Source: 4572-13 sp964594065
GTDB lineage: Bacteria; Planctomycetota; Phycisphaerae; Sedimentisphaerales; Anaerohalosphaeraceae
Reading direction: 5' to 3'
Length of the DNA: 64,000 nt
Assembly (NCBI GenBank): GCA_964594065.1
Contig: CAZQKX010000006.1
Location: 19,711-83,710, forward strand
Program-made: the position numbers and the translations under genes
The notes under the pieces: generated by a model
Told to the model about the DNA's origin: nothing
What the model saw: only the letters and a program-made list of their open reading frames with translations
Databases searched by the model: none
In this document: positions 10,129-18,636 of the stretch, piece after piece
How positions within the stretch are numbered: the first letter of the stretch is position 1
Layout: every line of letters starts with the position of its first letter

Positions 10129-10959
10129 TTATTGAGGCTGCTGTTCTTCGACAACCGTCTCGTCTTCTATTATTTCCTCTTCCGGCGCAGGCGTTGAAAG
10201 TGTCTTGATCCGCATTTGGGCGTATTCGGTATTGTCAATATAATTCGATTCTTTCTCCACAGCCAGTTGATACAAAGCGAGAGCTTCTCTATGCATACGG
10301 AGTTTCTGGTCCATCACCTTGGCCGCACGGAACCGAGCGGGGAACGGAGTCACCTCATTCCACTGGAAGGTACGCTGGTAATAGATCGCCGCCAGTTGAT
10401 AATTTTTCAGACGCTCATAGATCTGTCCGCAGCGGTACGCCGCATCATCAATCTTGTCACTGGAAGGATACTGCCGGATCAAGTCATTAAACACGCCCAG
10501 TGACTGGCGCAGTTTGGCCTTGTTGTAAACGACCAGGTACCCGCCGGCCTCACGGTACAAACGAGTGGCTTGGCGATAGATAGCATCGGCCTCTTCGATC
10601 GAATTCATGGCTGACAGGTTTTCCGGCACCCACTCGCCCGGCGACAGGTAACGATAGTGCACCATCTGATCGAACGTCGTCAATTCCGTATTGGCCCATT
10701 GCAGTTTGGTCGCATTGCCGACCGATGCATAATACTCCGCCAGTGAGGTCAAGGCCTGCCGATACGTTTCGCGCGCTGCGGCAGTGTTCTCGACATAATC
10801 GGCCTCCATTGCGTCCGGCACCAAAAATCCCTGGCCCTGGGCGGTCTGGATATCGGCTTCGGTCACCAGCAGGTGCGAATCAGTAACTCTGGGGTTATTG
10901 CAGCCGGTTAAAATTAAGCCTGCCAATATCGCTGTTGCGATCAATACATTCCGTGCCAT
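10129..10959 (-). CDS. TPR lipoprotein, BamD/YfiO-like
   Basis: 276 residues. The N-terminus is a lipoprotein signal (MARNVLIATAILAGLILTGC, lipobox LTGC, Cys20). The rest is helical, with tetratricopeptide-like units around residues 130-250 (DAIYRQATRLYREAGGY, LRQSLGVFNDLIRQYPSSDKIDDAAYRCGQIYERL, NYQLAAIYYQRTFQWNE). This layout matches the outer-membrane assembly lipoproteins BamD/YfiO and CpoB-type TPR proteins. The C-terminus is acidic and Gln-rich. It probably sits at the inner face of the outer membrane and scaffolds protein assembly, but BamD identity is not certain because related TPR lipoproteins look alike. It is monocistronic, with its own terminator. Confidence 0.7.
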   Translation of the reverse strand: MARNVLIATAILAGLILTGCNNPRVTDSHLLVTEADIQTAQGQGFLVPDAMEADYVENTAAARETYRQALTSLAEYYASVGNATKLQWANTELTTFDQMVHYRYLSPGEWVPENLSAMNSIEEADAIYRQATRLYREAGGYLVVYNKAKLRQSLGVFNDLIRQYPSSDKIDDAAYRCGQIYERLKNYQLAAIYYQRTFQWNEVTPFPARFRAAKVMDQKLRMHREALALYQLAVEKESNYIDNTEYAQMRIKTLSTPAPEEEIIEDETVVEEQQPQ

Positions 10960-11211
10960 CGTTCTACTCCTTTCGATTCGATGAAAGAGTTCAGTTGCTT
11001 ATACCCTTCAGGGTAGTAAATTCCCGCGAGGAAACCCGTTACTGACAACCGTAGTGCTACATAGCCGCGCAGAAACAGGAAATTTCGACCGCGATCAGTT
11101 CAATATAAAAATAGCAGTTTTTACCGGCCTGTCAAGTATATTATGCTATCGGTTTTTGACTGCTAATCCCTTAAAAATACGCTGTTTACACTTAAAAAAC
11201 ATTGAACGGGA

Positions 11212-11952
11212 TTACCACATCGCCTCATCGCTGTAGGGTCCCAGCCGCCCATCGCCCTTGGGTTTGGGTCGGGATTTGATGATCGCCTCGGCAATCGGAA
11301 GGTCATTTTTACGGGTTATTTTGATATTGGAGTGGTCCGTTTCGACGATCGAGACCGCCTGGGCCAGTGCTTCGACAAGCTGGGCATCATCGGTAATTTG
11401 GGCAGTATCCAGCGTATCCAGTTTCCCGTAGGCATCTTTGAGCATTGCCGCGTCAAATACCTGCGGCGTCTGGCCCTCATACAGGCCGGATCGGTCCACC
11501 GTTTCAATAATCGTACCATCGGCAACCTTTTTCAACGTCGCCACCACCGGGCAGGCCAGCATCGCCGCACCGGTTTCGGCGGCTTTTTTGAAGACGGCAT
11601 CGACCCAGTCATTCGTCAGGCAGCACCGCACCGCGTCATGCACCGCGATCAGCTCGACATCGTCGCTGACCTTTTCCAATGCGTTGGCGACGGTCTGGAA
11701 TCGCTCATCCCCGCCGAAACAAAGCTTGACACCGCTGAAACCCAGTGCCGCCCCCCATTTAACAGTGACCAGTTCCTCATCCTCTTTTGAGATCGATAAC
11801 AGAACCTGCTTGACATCGTCACGGTCGGCGAAAAAGTCGATGCTGCGTAAAAACGCCGGTCGACCCGCCACATCGACAAACGGCTTTTTACGGTCCCCGC
11901 CAAACCGACTGCTCGACCCCGCCGCACAAATTATCACGGATATTTTTTTCAT
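11212..11952 (-). CDS. ispD: 2-C-methyl-D-erythritol 4-phosphate cytidylyltransferase IspD
   Basis: Catalyses CTP + MEP to CDP-ME in the non-mevalonate isoprenoid pathway, in the cytoplasm. Visible signature: IICAAGSSSRFGG near the N-terminus (nucleotide-binding loop), KKPFVDVAGRP, the HDAVRCCL motif and EGQTPQVFDAAML, all in the order expected for IspD/TarI. I chose the ATG at 11952 (MKKISVIICAAG) with AAAGAG upstream; a GTG 18 bases earlier is possible. Length is 246 residues, slightly long because of a Lys/Pro/Gly-rich tail (KPKGDGRLGPYSDEAMW). No ispF or other MEP gene is adjacent. Its isoprenoid product would feed the menaquinone genes further along (menA, ubiE). Confidence 0.93.
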   Translation of the reverse strand: MKKISVIICAAGSSSRFGGDRKKPFVDVAGRPAFLRSIDFFADRDDVKQVLLSISKEDEELVTVKWGAALGFSGVKLCFGGDERFQTVANALEKVSDDVELIAVHDAVRCCLTNDWVDAVFKKAAETGAAMLACPVVATLKKVADGTIIETVDRSGLYEGQTPQVFDAAMLKDAYGKLDTLDTAQITDDAQLVEALAQAVSIVETDHSNIKITRKNDLPIAEAIIKSRPKPKGDGRLGPYSDEAMW

Positions 11953-11995
11953 GGTATTCTCTTTAGACACAGATTAACACGGATTTTCTTCAATT

Positions 11996-12022
11996 GTCAT
12001 GCCGGACTTGATCCGGCATCCA
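11996..12022. repeat. Short palindrome ATGCCGGA...TCCGGCAT
   Basis: A GTCATGCCGGACTTGATCCGGCATC unit with perfect 8-base arms (11999-12006 and 12012-12019). This is a common bacterial intergenic palindrome type; here it sits upstream of ispD beside the larger repeats. Confidence 0.7.
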
Positions 12023-12080
12023 AAGTATTTTTAGACGGGATTAACCGGATTTACAAGAAAATTTTCAATTCAAAACAAAA

Positions 12081-12186
12081 GCGTCGGGTGGCATGACTTC
12101 CCGACAAGGTCGGAAGCCATGGGTAACTCACGCTAACATTGCACCATCGCTTTGGCCTCCGGCCAGAAGCGATGCCACCCTGTCGG
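12081..12186 (+). repeat. Dispersed palindromic repeat, copy R1
   Basis: About 105 bases, repeated in inverse orientation at 28742-28847 with roughly 90 percent identity by eye. The ends are inverted repeats: GGGTGGCAT at 12086-12094 and ATGCCACCC at 12172-12180. Inside is a second strong hairpin at 12145-12174 with CATCGCTT-TGGCC facing GGCCA-AAGCGATG. It is non-coding and lies between two minus-strand genes. The structure is MITE-like or REP-like, with no transposase in it. Confidence 0.85.
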
Positions 12187-12223
12187 TACCAATATACATC
12201 AACACTAACAAAAACGTGGAGCA

Positions 12224-12310
12224 ATGGGTGGCAGCCACCGAATGAAATGAGGTGGATGAAGCTCCAGCAACCATCCACTTCGCTGCACTCAGTGGCTGCC
12301 ACTCAACCAC
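12224..12310. repeat. Second palindromic element with GGGTGGCA-type ends
   Basis: TGGCAGCCAC at 12229-12238 pairs perfectly with GTGGCTGCCA at 12292-12301, and an inner GTGGAT pairs with ATCCAC. The outer bases resemble the ends of the R1 repeat just to its left, so the two may belong to one family. Together with R1 it fills most of the 387-base gap between ispD and the gene ending at 12340. Confidence 0.75.
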
Positions 12311-12339
12311 TGCCGCTTCGGGTTTCTGTTTTATTGCCC

Positions 12340-13872
12340 TTACTGCCCACTCAACCCCAAAACCTCTGGATTAATCCGCAATTTGATATCATCCTCAGTA
12401 TAAGCCTCCCCGTCCGGCCCCACCGAAAACACCAGCCCCTTTTCGATATCGACCGTATATTCATCACTATACGCCCGCGCCTTCAGCGAACCTTCCTGCC
12501 CCATCCGCCGGGCAAGCACCCATTGAAATAAATCATCTTTGATTAAAACTGACATTTTCTGCTGAAATCGTCGGCCCGAAAATATGTCCGGATCACCTAA
12601 ACCCAAGAGTAAGCAACCAATGGGATTATACGTGTAATAAAGAGAATACATATATAGATCTTCTCGGGCCGCATTGCCGTAAAGGTGCAATGGCGGCCAG
12701 TTGGGTGATTCCCAAGGCCACACTGAAAGGTCGCAGACGGTTGCGTGCTGTTTGCCTTCATCCCTTAAGACCAGATTCCTGCAATAAGAATACTGGTAGC
12801 GTAATGTCGAATTAAACTTGTAAGCTGGGTCCTTATAGTTAAATTGATGTGAAATTTCAATCCCAGCACCCTTAAGGAAAAGATATTCGAAAATAATTGG
12901 ATTTTTAAGGCTGACATGTTGTTCACTAAGCAGTTGAAAATGATCCGCAACCATTTTTAAATCTGTATCCGAAAAATTACTGTAATTGACAAGCAAATTC
13001 GCAGTTTCTAAAGATTGCATCATGGATGAATAACAACCTAATTTTGGAACTAATCCTCTTGCAGAAACACTGTACCTGCGGCAAATTCTATTCATTTCAA
13101 AGAACTCATTTAGAGCCTCCTGGTTGTTCCCCTGCATCGTGCTTAAGACATAAAGGCAGGCTATTTTATTCAAATCGACTAAATTCATACAAAATTCAGG
13201 ATACGGCTCTATACTATAAGTTGCCAAATCAGCAATCTCGTCATAGTCAGACAGTTCGTGAATAATCTCCCTTGCACTTTTCGTCTTTTCTCGTAACCGT
13301 AGAATGTGTGCTCTGTTCCCAGAAATCCTTTCAAATATCTCTTCCGATAAATCCATTTCCGTTAAAATTTTATCATTCAGTTCCCACAACAGTTTTTTAT
13401 CCTCTCGACCTAAGCCGATTGCGGAAATCTTATCCGAACCATGGCGGTTGTCACAGAACCGTAACAGAACATCCCAACTTGCCCGATTCTCAGGCCGTAC
13501 TTGCACTAAATCCGCTTCTGTAAATTCATTTGGTGCCGGTCCGGCGTCTTTGGACCAGATGATATATCCGATAGACAAGAGGATTGGCAGTGAGAGCAAC
13601 GGAACTAAGATGCCTGCCATGGCGAGACGTTTGCCGGTCAATTTACCCCGACTTTTTCGTATCTTATGCAGCGCAACGACACCGACAATTACTGCCGCCA
13701 GCAGTGGTAGATATAATGTAAACAGGCACAAAATTCCAAGCACAAGTGAAAAAATCGCTAATTTGCTGGTTCGGGGCTTAAAATCGGCCGGATTTTCGGC
13801 AAAATCCCAGCCGCAGGTAAAGCATTGTTCGATGGCTTCTTCAAACTCGGTTCCGCACTGCGGGCATTTCAT
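12340..13872 (-). CDS. Zinc-ribbon, DUF4190-like membrane protein with large unknown C-terminal domain
   Basis: 510 residues. It begins with a CxxC...CxxC zinc ribbon (MKCPQCGTEFEEAIEQCFTCGWDF, Cys 3, 6, 17, 20). Two hydrophobic segments follow (about 38-65 and 86-108), with a short basic link containing KIRKSRGKLTGKRLAMAGI, the pattern of DUF4190 membrane domains. The remaining 400 residues would be outside the membrane, are soluble-looking, and match no family I recognise. The ATG at 13872 has GGAG nearby upstream (TTAGGAG). It precedes no obvious partner other than the related gene at 13951-14853, 78 bases upstream, which shares the zinc-ribbon and DUF4190 start. The function is unknown. 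Confidence 0.75.
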   Translation of the reverse strand: MKCPQCGTEFEEAIEQCFTCGWDFAENPADFKPRTSKLAIFSLVLGILCLFTLYLPLLAAVIVGVVALHKIRKSRGKLTGKRLAMAGILVPLLSLPILLSIGYIIWSKDAGPAPNEFTEADLVQVRPENRASWDVLLRFCDNRHGSDKISAIGLGREDKKLLWELNDKILTEMDLSEEIFERISGNRAHILRLREKTKSAREIIHELSDYDEIADLATYSIEPYPEFCMNLVDLNKIACLYVLSTMQGNNQEALNEFFEMNRICRRYSVSARGLVPKLGCYSSMMQSLETANLLVNYSNFSDTDLKMVADHFQLLSEQHVSLKNPIIFEYLFLKGAGIEISHQFNYKDPAYKFNSTLRYQYSYCRNLVLRDEGKQHATVCDLSVWPWESPNWPPLHLYGNAAREDLYMYSLYYTYNPIGCLLLGLGDPDIFSGRRFQQKMSVLIKDDLFQWVLARRMGQEGSLKARAYSDEYTVDIEKGLVFSVGPDGEAYTEDDIKLRINPEVLGLSGQ

Positions 13873-13950
13873 AAACTTAACTCCTAAAGCAGCGTTATCA
13901 AACCTTTTTCAATATGAAATGCGCAATGAACTCCTCTGTTGCATTTTTTA

Positions 13951-14853
13951 TCAGTCCGCTGTCCATCGCAGATTGGCAATGCCCTCTTCGTTCTCAAATG
14001 CTGTATGCCCATCGGCATAGGCAATATTACAGCCGGACCGGCCGCGATCATGCCGGATCGTCAAGTCCTCCGGGCCGCCGAACTGATTGAACCGGTCTTT
14101 GTAGACGAGCGTGTCCTCATCGTAAACTCTATAATATTCAAAAAATCTGCGTGTCTTAATTGAGGTATCACGAGGCCCGGTTTCCAGACCCATATCTGTC
14201 TCAAAGTACAACACCACATTGGCCGGCACATCCCCCAGTTTTTTGCCGGCGAGGTGTTTGTTCATCGCATAGGAGCTTTCGCCTTCAATAGCATCAGAAT
14301 CCACGCAGACAAACGACTTCGGTGACACATCCGCCTGCTCAATCAATAAATCGCACCAGTTTTCCGTCGGCAGCGTATCATCATAGTCATTCGCGTAAAT
14401 CATCATCGCCACTGACAGGCCTCTCATATTATTTAAGCAGACAACCTTCGTTGCCTGTTCTCTCGCTTTCGATAGTGCCGGCATCATGATCGCCAACACC
14501 ATGGCAATAACAGGCATTAACAAAGTCATTACGGAGGGGATCACAAGGCCCGTGACAGCTAGGCCTTTCCCTTTCAGTTGCCCATTACTTTTGCCGATCT
14601 TAACAATTGCAATAATTGCGCAAATGATAGCCGGAACAACCAAAAGCGGCCATAAAACACAGGTAATGCTCAATAACCCCATCACAAAAGCCGCAATCGC
14701 CAAACCGGAGGTTTTGGGCTCGGCGGCGGCGGCTACCGGCTGCCCCTGAACGGCAACTGGTTGCTGCTCAGCCGCAGCCATAAGGGGACTGCCGCAACCG
14801 ACGCAATGGGTTGAACCGTCACTGTTTTCTACGCCGCATTTTGAACAATGCAT
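13951..14853 (-). CDS. Zinc-ribbon/DUF4190 protein fused to a pseudopilin-like H-X9-DG domain
   Basis: 300 residues. Zinc ribbon (MHCSKCGVENSDGSTHCVGC), a Pro/Ala/Gln-rich linker, then two TM segments of DUF4190 type (about 52-82 and 95-125). Directly after the second TM comes the text usually found after a prepilin helix (MPALSKAREQATKVVCLNN, then IYANDYDDTLP), and the C-terminus has the prepilin-associated motif RH...GCNIAYADGHTAF. No type-IV prepilin cleavage site is present. So the body of a planctomycete pseudopilin-like protein appears to be carried on a zinc-ribbon/DUF4190 anchor. The role is not known. Confidence 0.75.
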   Translation of the reverse strand: MHCSKCGVENSDGSTHCVGCGSPLMAAAEQQPVAVQGQPVAAAAEPKTSGLAIAAFVMGLLSITCVLWPLLVVPAIICAIIAIVKIGKSNGQLKGKGLAVTGLVIPSVMTLLMPVIAMVLAIMMPALSKAREQATKVVCLNNMRGLSVAMMIYANDYDDTLPTENWCDLLIEQADVSPKSFVCVDSDAIEGESSYAMNKHLAGKKLGDVPANVVLYFETDMGLETGPRDTSIKTRRFFEYYRVYDEDTLVYKDRFNQFGGPEDLTIRHDRGRSGCNIAYADGHTAFENEEGIANLRWTAD

Positions 14854-14876
14854 AAATGCCTCCTTTGAAATAATCT

Positions 14877-14904
14877 ACAATTTCCAATATGCAATTTACA
14901 ATTT
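14877..14904. repeat. 7-base AT-rich tandem array (ACAATTT type)
   Basis: Four 7-base units in register: ACAATTT, CCAATAT, GCAATTT, ACAATTT. It sits exactly between the stop of cobO and the start of the zinc-ribbon gene. See the other heptamer arrays at 20381-20498, 32551-32578, 38417-38444 and 56029-56056. Confidence 0.6.
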
Positions 14905-15446
14905 TAATACTCGATTCCCTTTCGGGCGGCGATGCCGTTGTCGTAGGGGTGTTTAATCAGCCGCATTTCCGTTACCAAGTCTGCCATATCGATCAACTCC
15001 TGTTTGGCCCCCCGCCCGGTCATAACCAGTTCAACCGCAGGATCCCGATTATCGATAAGCTGTTTGATATCGTCCAATGAAGCCAGGTTTTGGTTCAGGC
15101 AGAAGACGATCTCATCGAGTATGATGACATCGTAATATTTTTCGTGTGCGGCGGTTTGCAGTTCCTGGACCGCTTTGTGGATGGCTTCGCGTACCCGCTT
15201 TAACTGGGCCTCATCGTGCATCGACTGGAACATATCCCACGGTTCATCCAGCCAGCGGATGGTGACGCCTTCGCAGTGGGCGTTCATAAATCCGCGTTCG
15301 CCCAGTTTGAGGTCAGCGGGTTTGAGGAATTGGTAGATCAGGACTTTGGCCCCGTGCCCTGCCGCCCGCAGTGCCAAGCCAAAAGCCGCGGTGGTCTTGC
15401 CCTTCCCTTCGCCGGTATAGATCTGTACGAGTCCCTTCTCAAGCAT
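14904..15446 (-). CDS. cobO: Corrinoid (cob(I)alamin) adenosyltransferase, CobO/BtuR type
   Basis: Transfers the adenosyl group of ATP to reduced corrinoids, for coenzyme B12 synthesis or salvage. The family P-loop GEGKGKTTAAFG is near the N-terminus, followed by QFLKP, the W-x-D-E region and DVIILDEI, with VMTGRGAKQELIDMADLVTEM near the end, all typical of BtuR/CobO/CobP. I prefer the ATG at 15446 (MLEKGLVQIYTG) with AGGA eight bases upstream, giving 180 residues; an ATG at 15455 is also possible. Earlier in-frame starts would overlap the terminator of the PilZ gene. No other cobalamin gene is adjacent. Confidence 0.92.
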   Translation of the reverse strand: MLEKGLVQIYTGEGKGKTTAAFGLALRAAGHGAKVLIYQFLKPADLKLGERGFMNAHCEGVTIRWLDEPWDMFQSMHDEAQLKRVREAIHKAVQELQTAAHEKYYDVIILDEIVFCLNQNLASLDDIKQLIDNRDPAVELVMTGRGAKQELIDMADLVTEMRLIKHPYDNGIAARKGIEY

Positions 15447-15484
15447 GCTGTCCATCCTAAACGCTCGCCGGCAATTATACAAAC

Positions 15485-15520
15485 AAAAAAAGCCCGCTCG
15501 CTGTGATCAGCGAACAGGCT
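15485..15520 (-). terminator. Intrinsic terminator of the PilZ gene
   Basis: On the minus strand AGCCTGTTCGCT and AGCGAGCGGGCT form a stem with a 6-base loop, followed by T7. It lies between the PilZ gene and cobO, so cobO needs its own promoter or read-through. Confidence 0.8.
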
Positions 15521-15563
15521 TTGAATACCACAAAAGAAACGGACAGGTTTCTATCGCTTTTTT

Positions 15564-15923
15564 TTAGATATGTACGACCTCGTGTTCCTCGGCCGGCCTG
15601 AACGGCAGCGGCTCTGCGAACTGAACAGCCACGCGACGCACATACGGCCCCAACTCATCGATCCGGCAGATATCGCCTTCGCGAATGAAATTGGACAAAT
15701 CGAACGAGTCTTCATCTTCGTACTTGGGAACACTGAAGCGTGCGGTAATCCGGTCGCCGGGGGCCGGACAGCGATCTGCATAGCAGGTAAAGGCCGCTCC
15801 GCCGCTGGAAATATCCACCATTTGACCCTGTGAAAGAATGTCATCGAAATCTTCGGCAAACCAGATCGGCCAATTGTATCGTAATCTCTTCTCCCGCCTT
15901 CGATCCATTAATGAATCCATCAT
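15564..15923 (-). CDS. PilZ-domain protein (probable c-di-GMP receptor)
   Basis: 119 residues, one domain. The two c-di-GMP binding motifs are visible: RxxxR within DRRREKR (residues 7-13) and DISSGG (37-42, the D/NxSxxG motif), followed by the beta-barrel pattern ending in RRVAVQFAEP. It starts at an ATG preceded by TTGGAGGCATTACA, a good ribosome-binding site. It is a stand-alone PilZ protein, so it would act as an effector that binds a partner. No diguanylate cyclase, phosphodiesterase or flagellar gene is nearby, so the output cannot be guessed. Confidence 0.88.
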   Translation of the reverse strand: MMDSLMDRRREKRLRYNWPIWFAEDFDDILSQGQMVDISSGGAAFTCYADRCPAPGDRITARFSVPKYEDEDSFDLSNFIREGDICRIDELGPYVRRVAVQFAEPLPFRPAEEHEVVHI

Positions 15924-16204
15924 TGTAATGCCTCCAAAAGCCAGTTTTCAGCAAATCGCTCTACTACAGGCGATGTTTCGGTCATACCCGGGGCGCACTT
16001 AATGTAAAAATCTCATAAAACCCTTGTTAAACAGATTAATAGGTTCGATTTGGCATCCGTGCGACATGTTATGTCTGAAATGAGAGCAATGCTCACTCAT
16101 TAAAGACGGTCAAAAAACCGGTCAATCTTTAGCCTTGTCCGATAAATTTCATAAAAAGCTGTGTCTTTGGACTCCGGCAGTCCTGTTTGCAAGCAGGACG
16201 TTCC
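15924..16204. other. Divergent intergenic region, no gene seen
   Basis: 281 bases between the divergent PilZ gene and the GLUG gene promoter. No ORF, hairpin with a T-run or RNA gene is evident. It includes GCAGTCCTG-TTTG-CAAGCAGGAC (about 16178-16200), a weak stem just upstream of the promoter. Confidence 0.5.
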
Positions 16205-16232
16205 TTGACAAAACGGACTTTCCATGTATAAT
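16205..16232 (+). promoter_or_regulatory. Strong sigma70 promoter of the GLUG-repeat gene
   Basis: TTGACA (16205-16210), a 16-base spacer and TATAAT (16227-16232) both match consensus exactly. Transcription would start near 16239, which rules out the in-frame ATG at 16237 and supports the start at 16273. Confidence 0.85.
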
Positions 16233-16272
16233 ATAGATGAGAAAAAATGGCTTAGAAGGTCAGGAGCAGGTA

Positions 16273-18441
16273 ATGAAAAAAGCATGTCTTTTCGCATCGC
16301 TGTTGTGTGTGTTATTCTCCGGTTCTGCGCTTGCCGCAGGCGGGGATATGGGCGGCACCGACCCGAATGGTTCGTCCGATTATCCCTATCTCATCGAGGA
16401 TTTAGCGGATTTTGACCGGTTTGCCAGTGATCCGAACTACTGGGCCGCCGGTGTCCATACCAAACTCATGACTGACATAGACCTATCGGGAAGAACCTAC
16501 ACCGCCGCCGTCATCGCACCTAATGAAGACGTTGAAGATATTACCTCTATCTTTGAGGGTATCCCATTTGCAGGTATTTTTGACGGTAATAACTTTGCCA
16601 TTGTCAATCTGACAATCGACACCACAGGATTGAATAATGATTATCTCGGCTTGTTTGGTAAACTTGACTTTAGTGCAGAAGTTAAAAGCCTCGGAACAGA
16701 AGACATAACCATTACCGGAGGACTTGCTTTAGATATTGTAGGTTGTTTAGCAGGACATAACTCAGGAGGCGTGATGCACTGTTATTCGACCGGCTCGGTT
16801 AGTGGAGGGACTATCATCGGCGGTTTGGTTGGGAGGAATTCGGGCAGCTTGATACATTGTTATTCGACATGTTCTGTCAGTGGAGATTCTTATATTGGGG
16901 GTTTTGTAGGGAGGAATTATAGCGACAATGTGACGGACTGCTCTGCGACAGGCAATGTCAGTGGAGATTCTTATATTGGAGGTTTTGCGGGGGGAAATAC
17001 CGGAACGATTCGCGAATCCCATGCTACGGGATCCGTTGTTGGAAACATTTATATTGGCGGTTTGATCGGACACAGTTATTATGATAATAGTGAAATTAGT
17101 GACTGTAATGCATTAGGAATGGTCCACGGAACCGATTATGTCGGGGGGCTGATTGGACATAACGAAGAAGCAGAAGTTAACAATTGCTATGCTGTCGGGG
17201 ATGTCAACAGTATTGGAGATTATGCTGGAGGTCTGATAGGAAGAAACGACGGTATTACCTCTGCCTCGGGTGGCCCCGTCAGTGATTGCCGTTGTAAGGG
17301 CTCTGTGATAAGTAGCGGAAATTATATTGGTGGATTGATAGGGGGTAATAGCGGTCCTGTCAGTGATTGCTCTGTTGCCGGAGATGTCAACAGTATTGGA
17401 GATTATGTTGGAGGATTGATTGGGGGCAATCACGACTGGTATGTCCCAATAAGCAGTTGTCATGTCATAGGATCCATTTCGGGAGGCTCGAACGTTGGAG
17501 GACTGGTGGGCTATAATTATCATGGCTGGGTTAGTAATTGCTATATGAAAGGTTTCGTAAGCGGTAATGATTCTGTCGGAGGATTAATTGGCAGCAATTA
17601 CTATGGAGTGCTCAGAGAATCCTGTGTTGATGCGCAAGTGACTGGAACCGGAAATTCTATTGGTGGCCTGATAGGGGCACATTGGTCGAAATCATCTATT
17701 GTAAATTGTTATGCTTCGGGATCAGTAACCGGCGATTTGAACGTAGGCGGTCTTTGTGGCAAAATATATATGGATAGTGTTGTTGGGTTGAGTTATTCAA
17801 CCAGCACTGTTATAGGTAATGCTAATGTTGGGGGATTGATCGGGTCGCTACAACCAACACATTATACAAATAGAGCCTGTTTCTGGGATATAGAAACGTC
17901 AGGGATAAGCGATGGTGTAGGAAATATGGAACCCGATCCTGTCGAAATGATGGGCAAAACAACCGAACAGATGATGACACAGAGTACATTTACCGGTTGG
18001 GATTTTGATCCGAATGATGGTGATCCGGCCGATTGGATGATGCTGCGGGAGTTGGAGGATTATCCGCGGCTGGCGTGGCAGCCGGTTTATGCCGGGGATA
18101 TCGCCGGGTTGTACGGTGTGGATATGGTCGACTTTGAAATGCTTAGCCGTTGCTGGTACGCGACCGTGGACCTTGTAACTGAACTGGATGATGATAATGA
18201 CGAATTTGTTGGACTTTCAGAAATAGTCCGATTGGGTCAGTACTGGATGCAAATTGAGTGCGGTATCTGTGGTGGGATCGACATAACTGGAAACGGCGAT
18301 GTTAATGCTGATGATCTGATGGAAATTGCTTATGACTGGCTCAGCGTTGTCAATCCAGATTGCGGTCGGGCCGATATTGATGACAGCGGCGACGTGGATT
18401 TGAGCGATCTGGCGGCGGTGACGGCCGATTGGCTGAGATGA
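16273..18441 (+). CDS. Secreted GLUG-repeat protein with C-terminal dockerin-like segment
   Basis: 722 residues from the ATG at 16273, which has AGGAGCAGG just upstream. Signal peptide MKKACLFASLLCVLFSGSALAA. Residues about 20-130 form an entry domain (DPNGSSDYPYLIEDLADFDRFA, FAGIFDGNNFAIVNLTID). Then about 15 tandem units of roughly 25-30 residues follow the GLUG pattern (GGLVGRNSGSLIHCYSTCSVSG), a right-handed beta-helix-type repeat. The last 100 residues hold Asp-rich Ca-binding loops (DDDNDEFVGLSEI, DITGNGDVNADDLMEIAYDWL, DIDDSGDVDLSDLAAVTADWL), which resemble dockerin or planctomycete anchoring segments. Probably a cell-surface or extracellular adhesin; the ligand is unknown. It is monocistronic. 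Confidence 0.85.
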   Translation: MKKACLFASLLCVLFSGSALAAGGDMGGTDPNGSSDYPYLIEDLADFDRFASDPNYWAAGVHTKLMTDIDLSGRTYTAAVIAPNEDVEDITSIFEGIPFAGIFDGNNFAIVNLTIDTTGLNNDYLGLFGKLDFSAEVKSLGTEDITITGGLALDIVGCLAGHNSGGVMHCYSTGSVSGGTIIGGLVGRNSGSLIHCYSTCSVSGDSYIGGFVGRNYSDNVTDCSATGNVSGDSYIGGFAGGNTGTIRESHATGSVVGNIYIGGLIGHSYYDNSEISDCNALGMVHGTDYVGGLIGHNEEAEVNNCYAVGDVNSIGDYAGGLIGRNDGITSASGGPVSDCRCKGSVISSGNYIGGLIGGNSGPVSDCSVAGDVNSIGDYVGGLIGGNHDWYVPISSCHVIGSISGGSNVGGLVGYNYHGWVSNCYMKGFVSGNDSVGGLIGSNYYGVLRESCVDAQVTGTGNSIGGLIGAHWSKSSIVNCYASGSVTGDLNVGGLCGKIYMDSVVGLSYSTSTVIGNANVGGLIGSLQPTHYTNRACFWDIETSGISDGVGNMEPDPVEMMGKTTEQMMTQSTFTGWDFDPNDGDPADWMMLRELEDYPRLAWQPVYAGDIAGLYGVDMVDFEMLSRCWYATVDLVTELDDDNDEFVGLSEIVRLGQYWMQIECGICGGIDITGNGDVNADDLMEIAYDWLSVVNPDCGRADIDDSGDVDLSDLAAVTADWLR

Positions 18442-18549
18442 TTGATGTTTGAAGGCCTGACCAAATACAGCCTGTGAGTGCGAAAACACGGTATTTCCAT
18501 AAAAACCACTGAAAAACACGCTGATAGGCCCGATTTTCTATTTTCACAC

Positions 18550-18578
18550 TTGAAATCAACCCCTCTGTTGGCTACAAT
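18550..18578 (+). promoter_or_regulatory. Sigma70 promoter of the ffh-truD operon
   Basis: TTGAAA (18550-18555), a 17-base spacer and TACAAT (18573-18578), about 60 bases before the ffh ATG. Confidence 0.7.
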
Positions 18579-18636
18579 TTGCGATTCGCGCCGGGGAGTC
18601 CTTGCGCAGTTATTATGAAACGATTGACATAAACTT

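Noticed and set aside
8571..10154. Longer tilS reading beginning at 10154
   Set aside because: It passes through the assembly gap and overlaps the terminator and the end of the next gene; the ATG at 10004 fits the family start.
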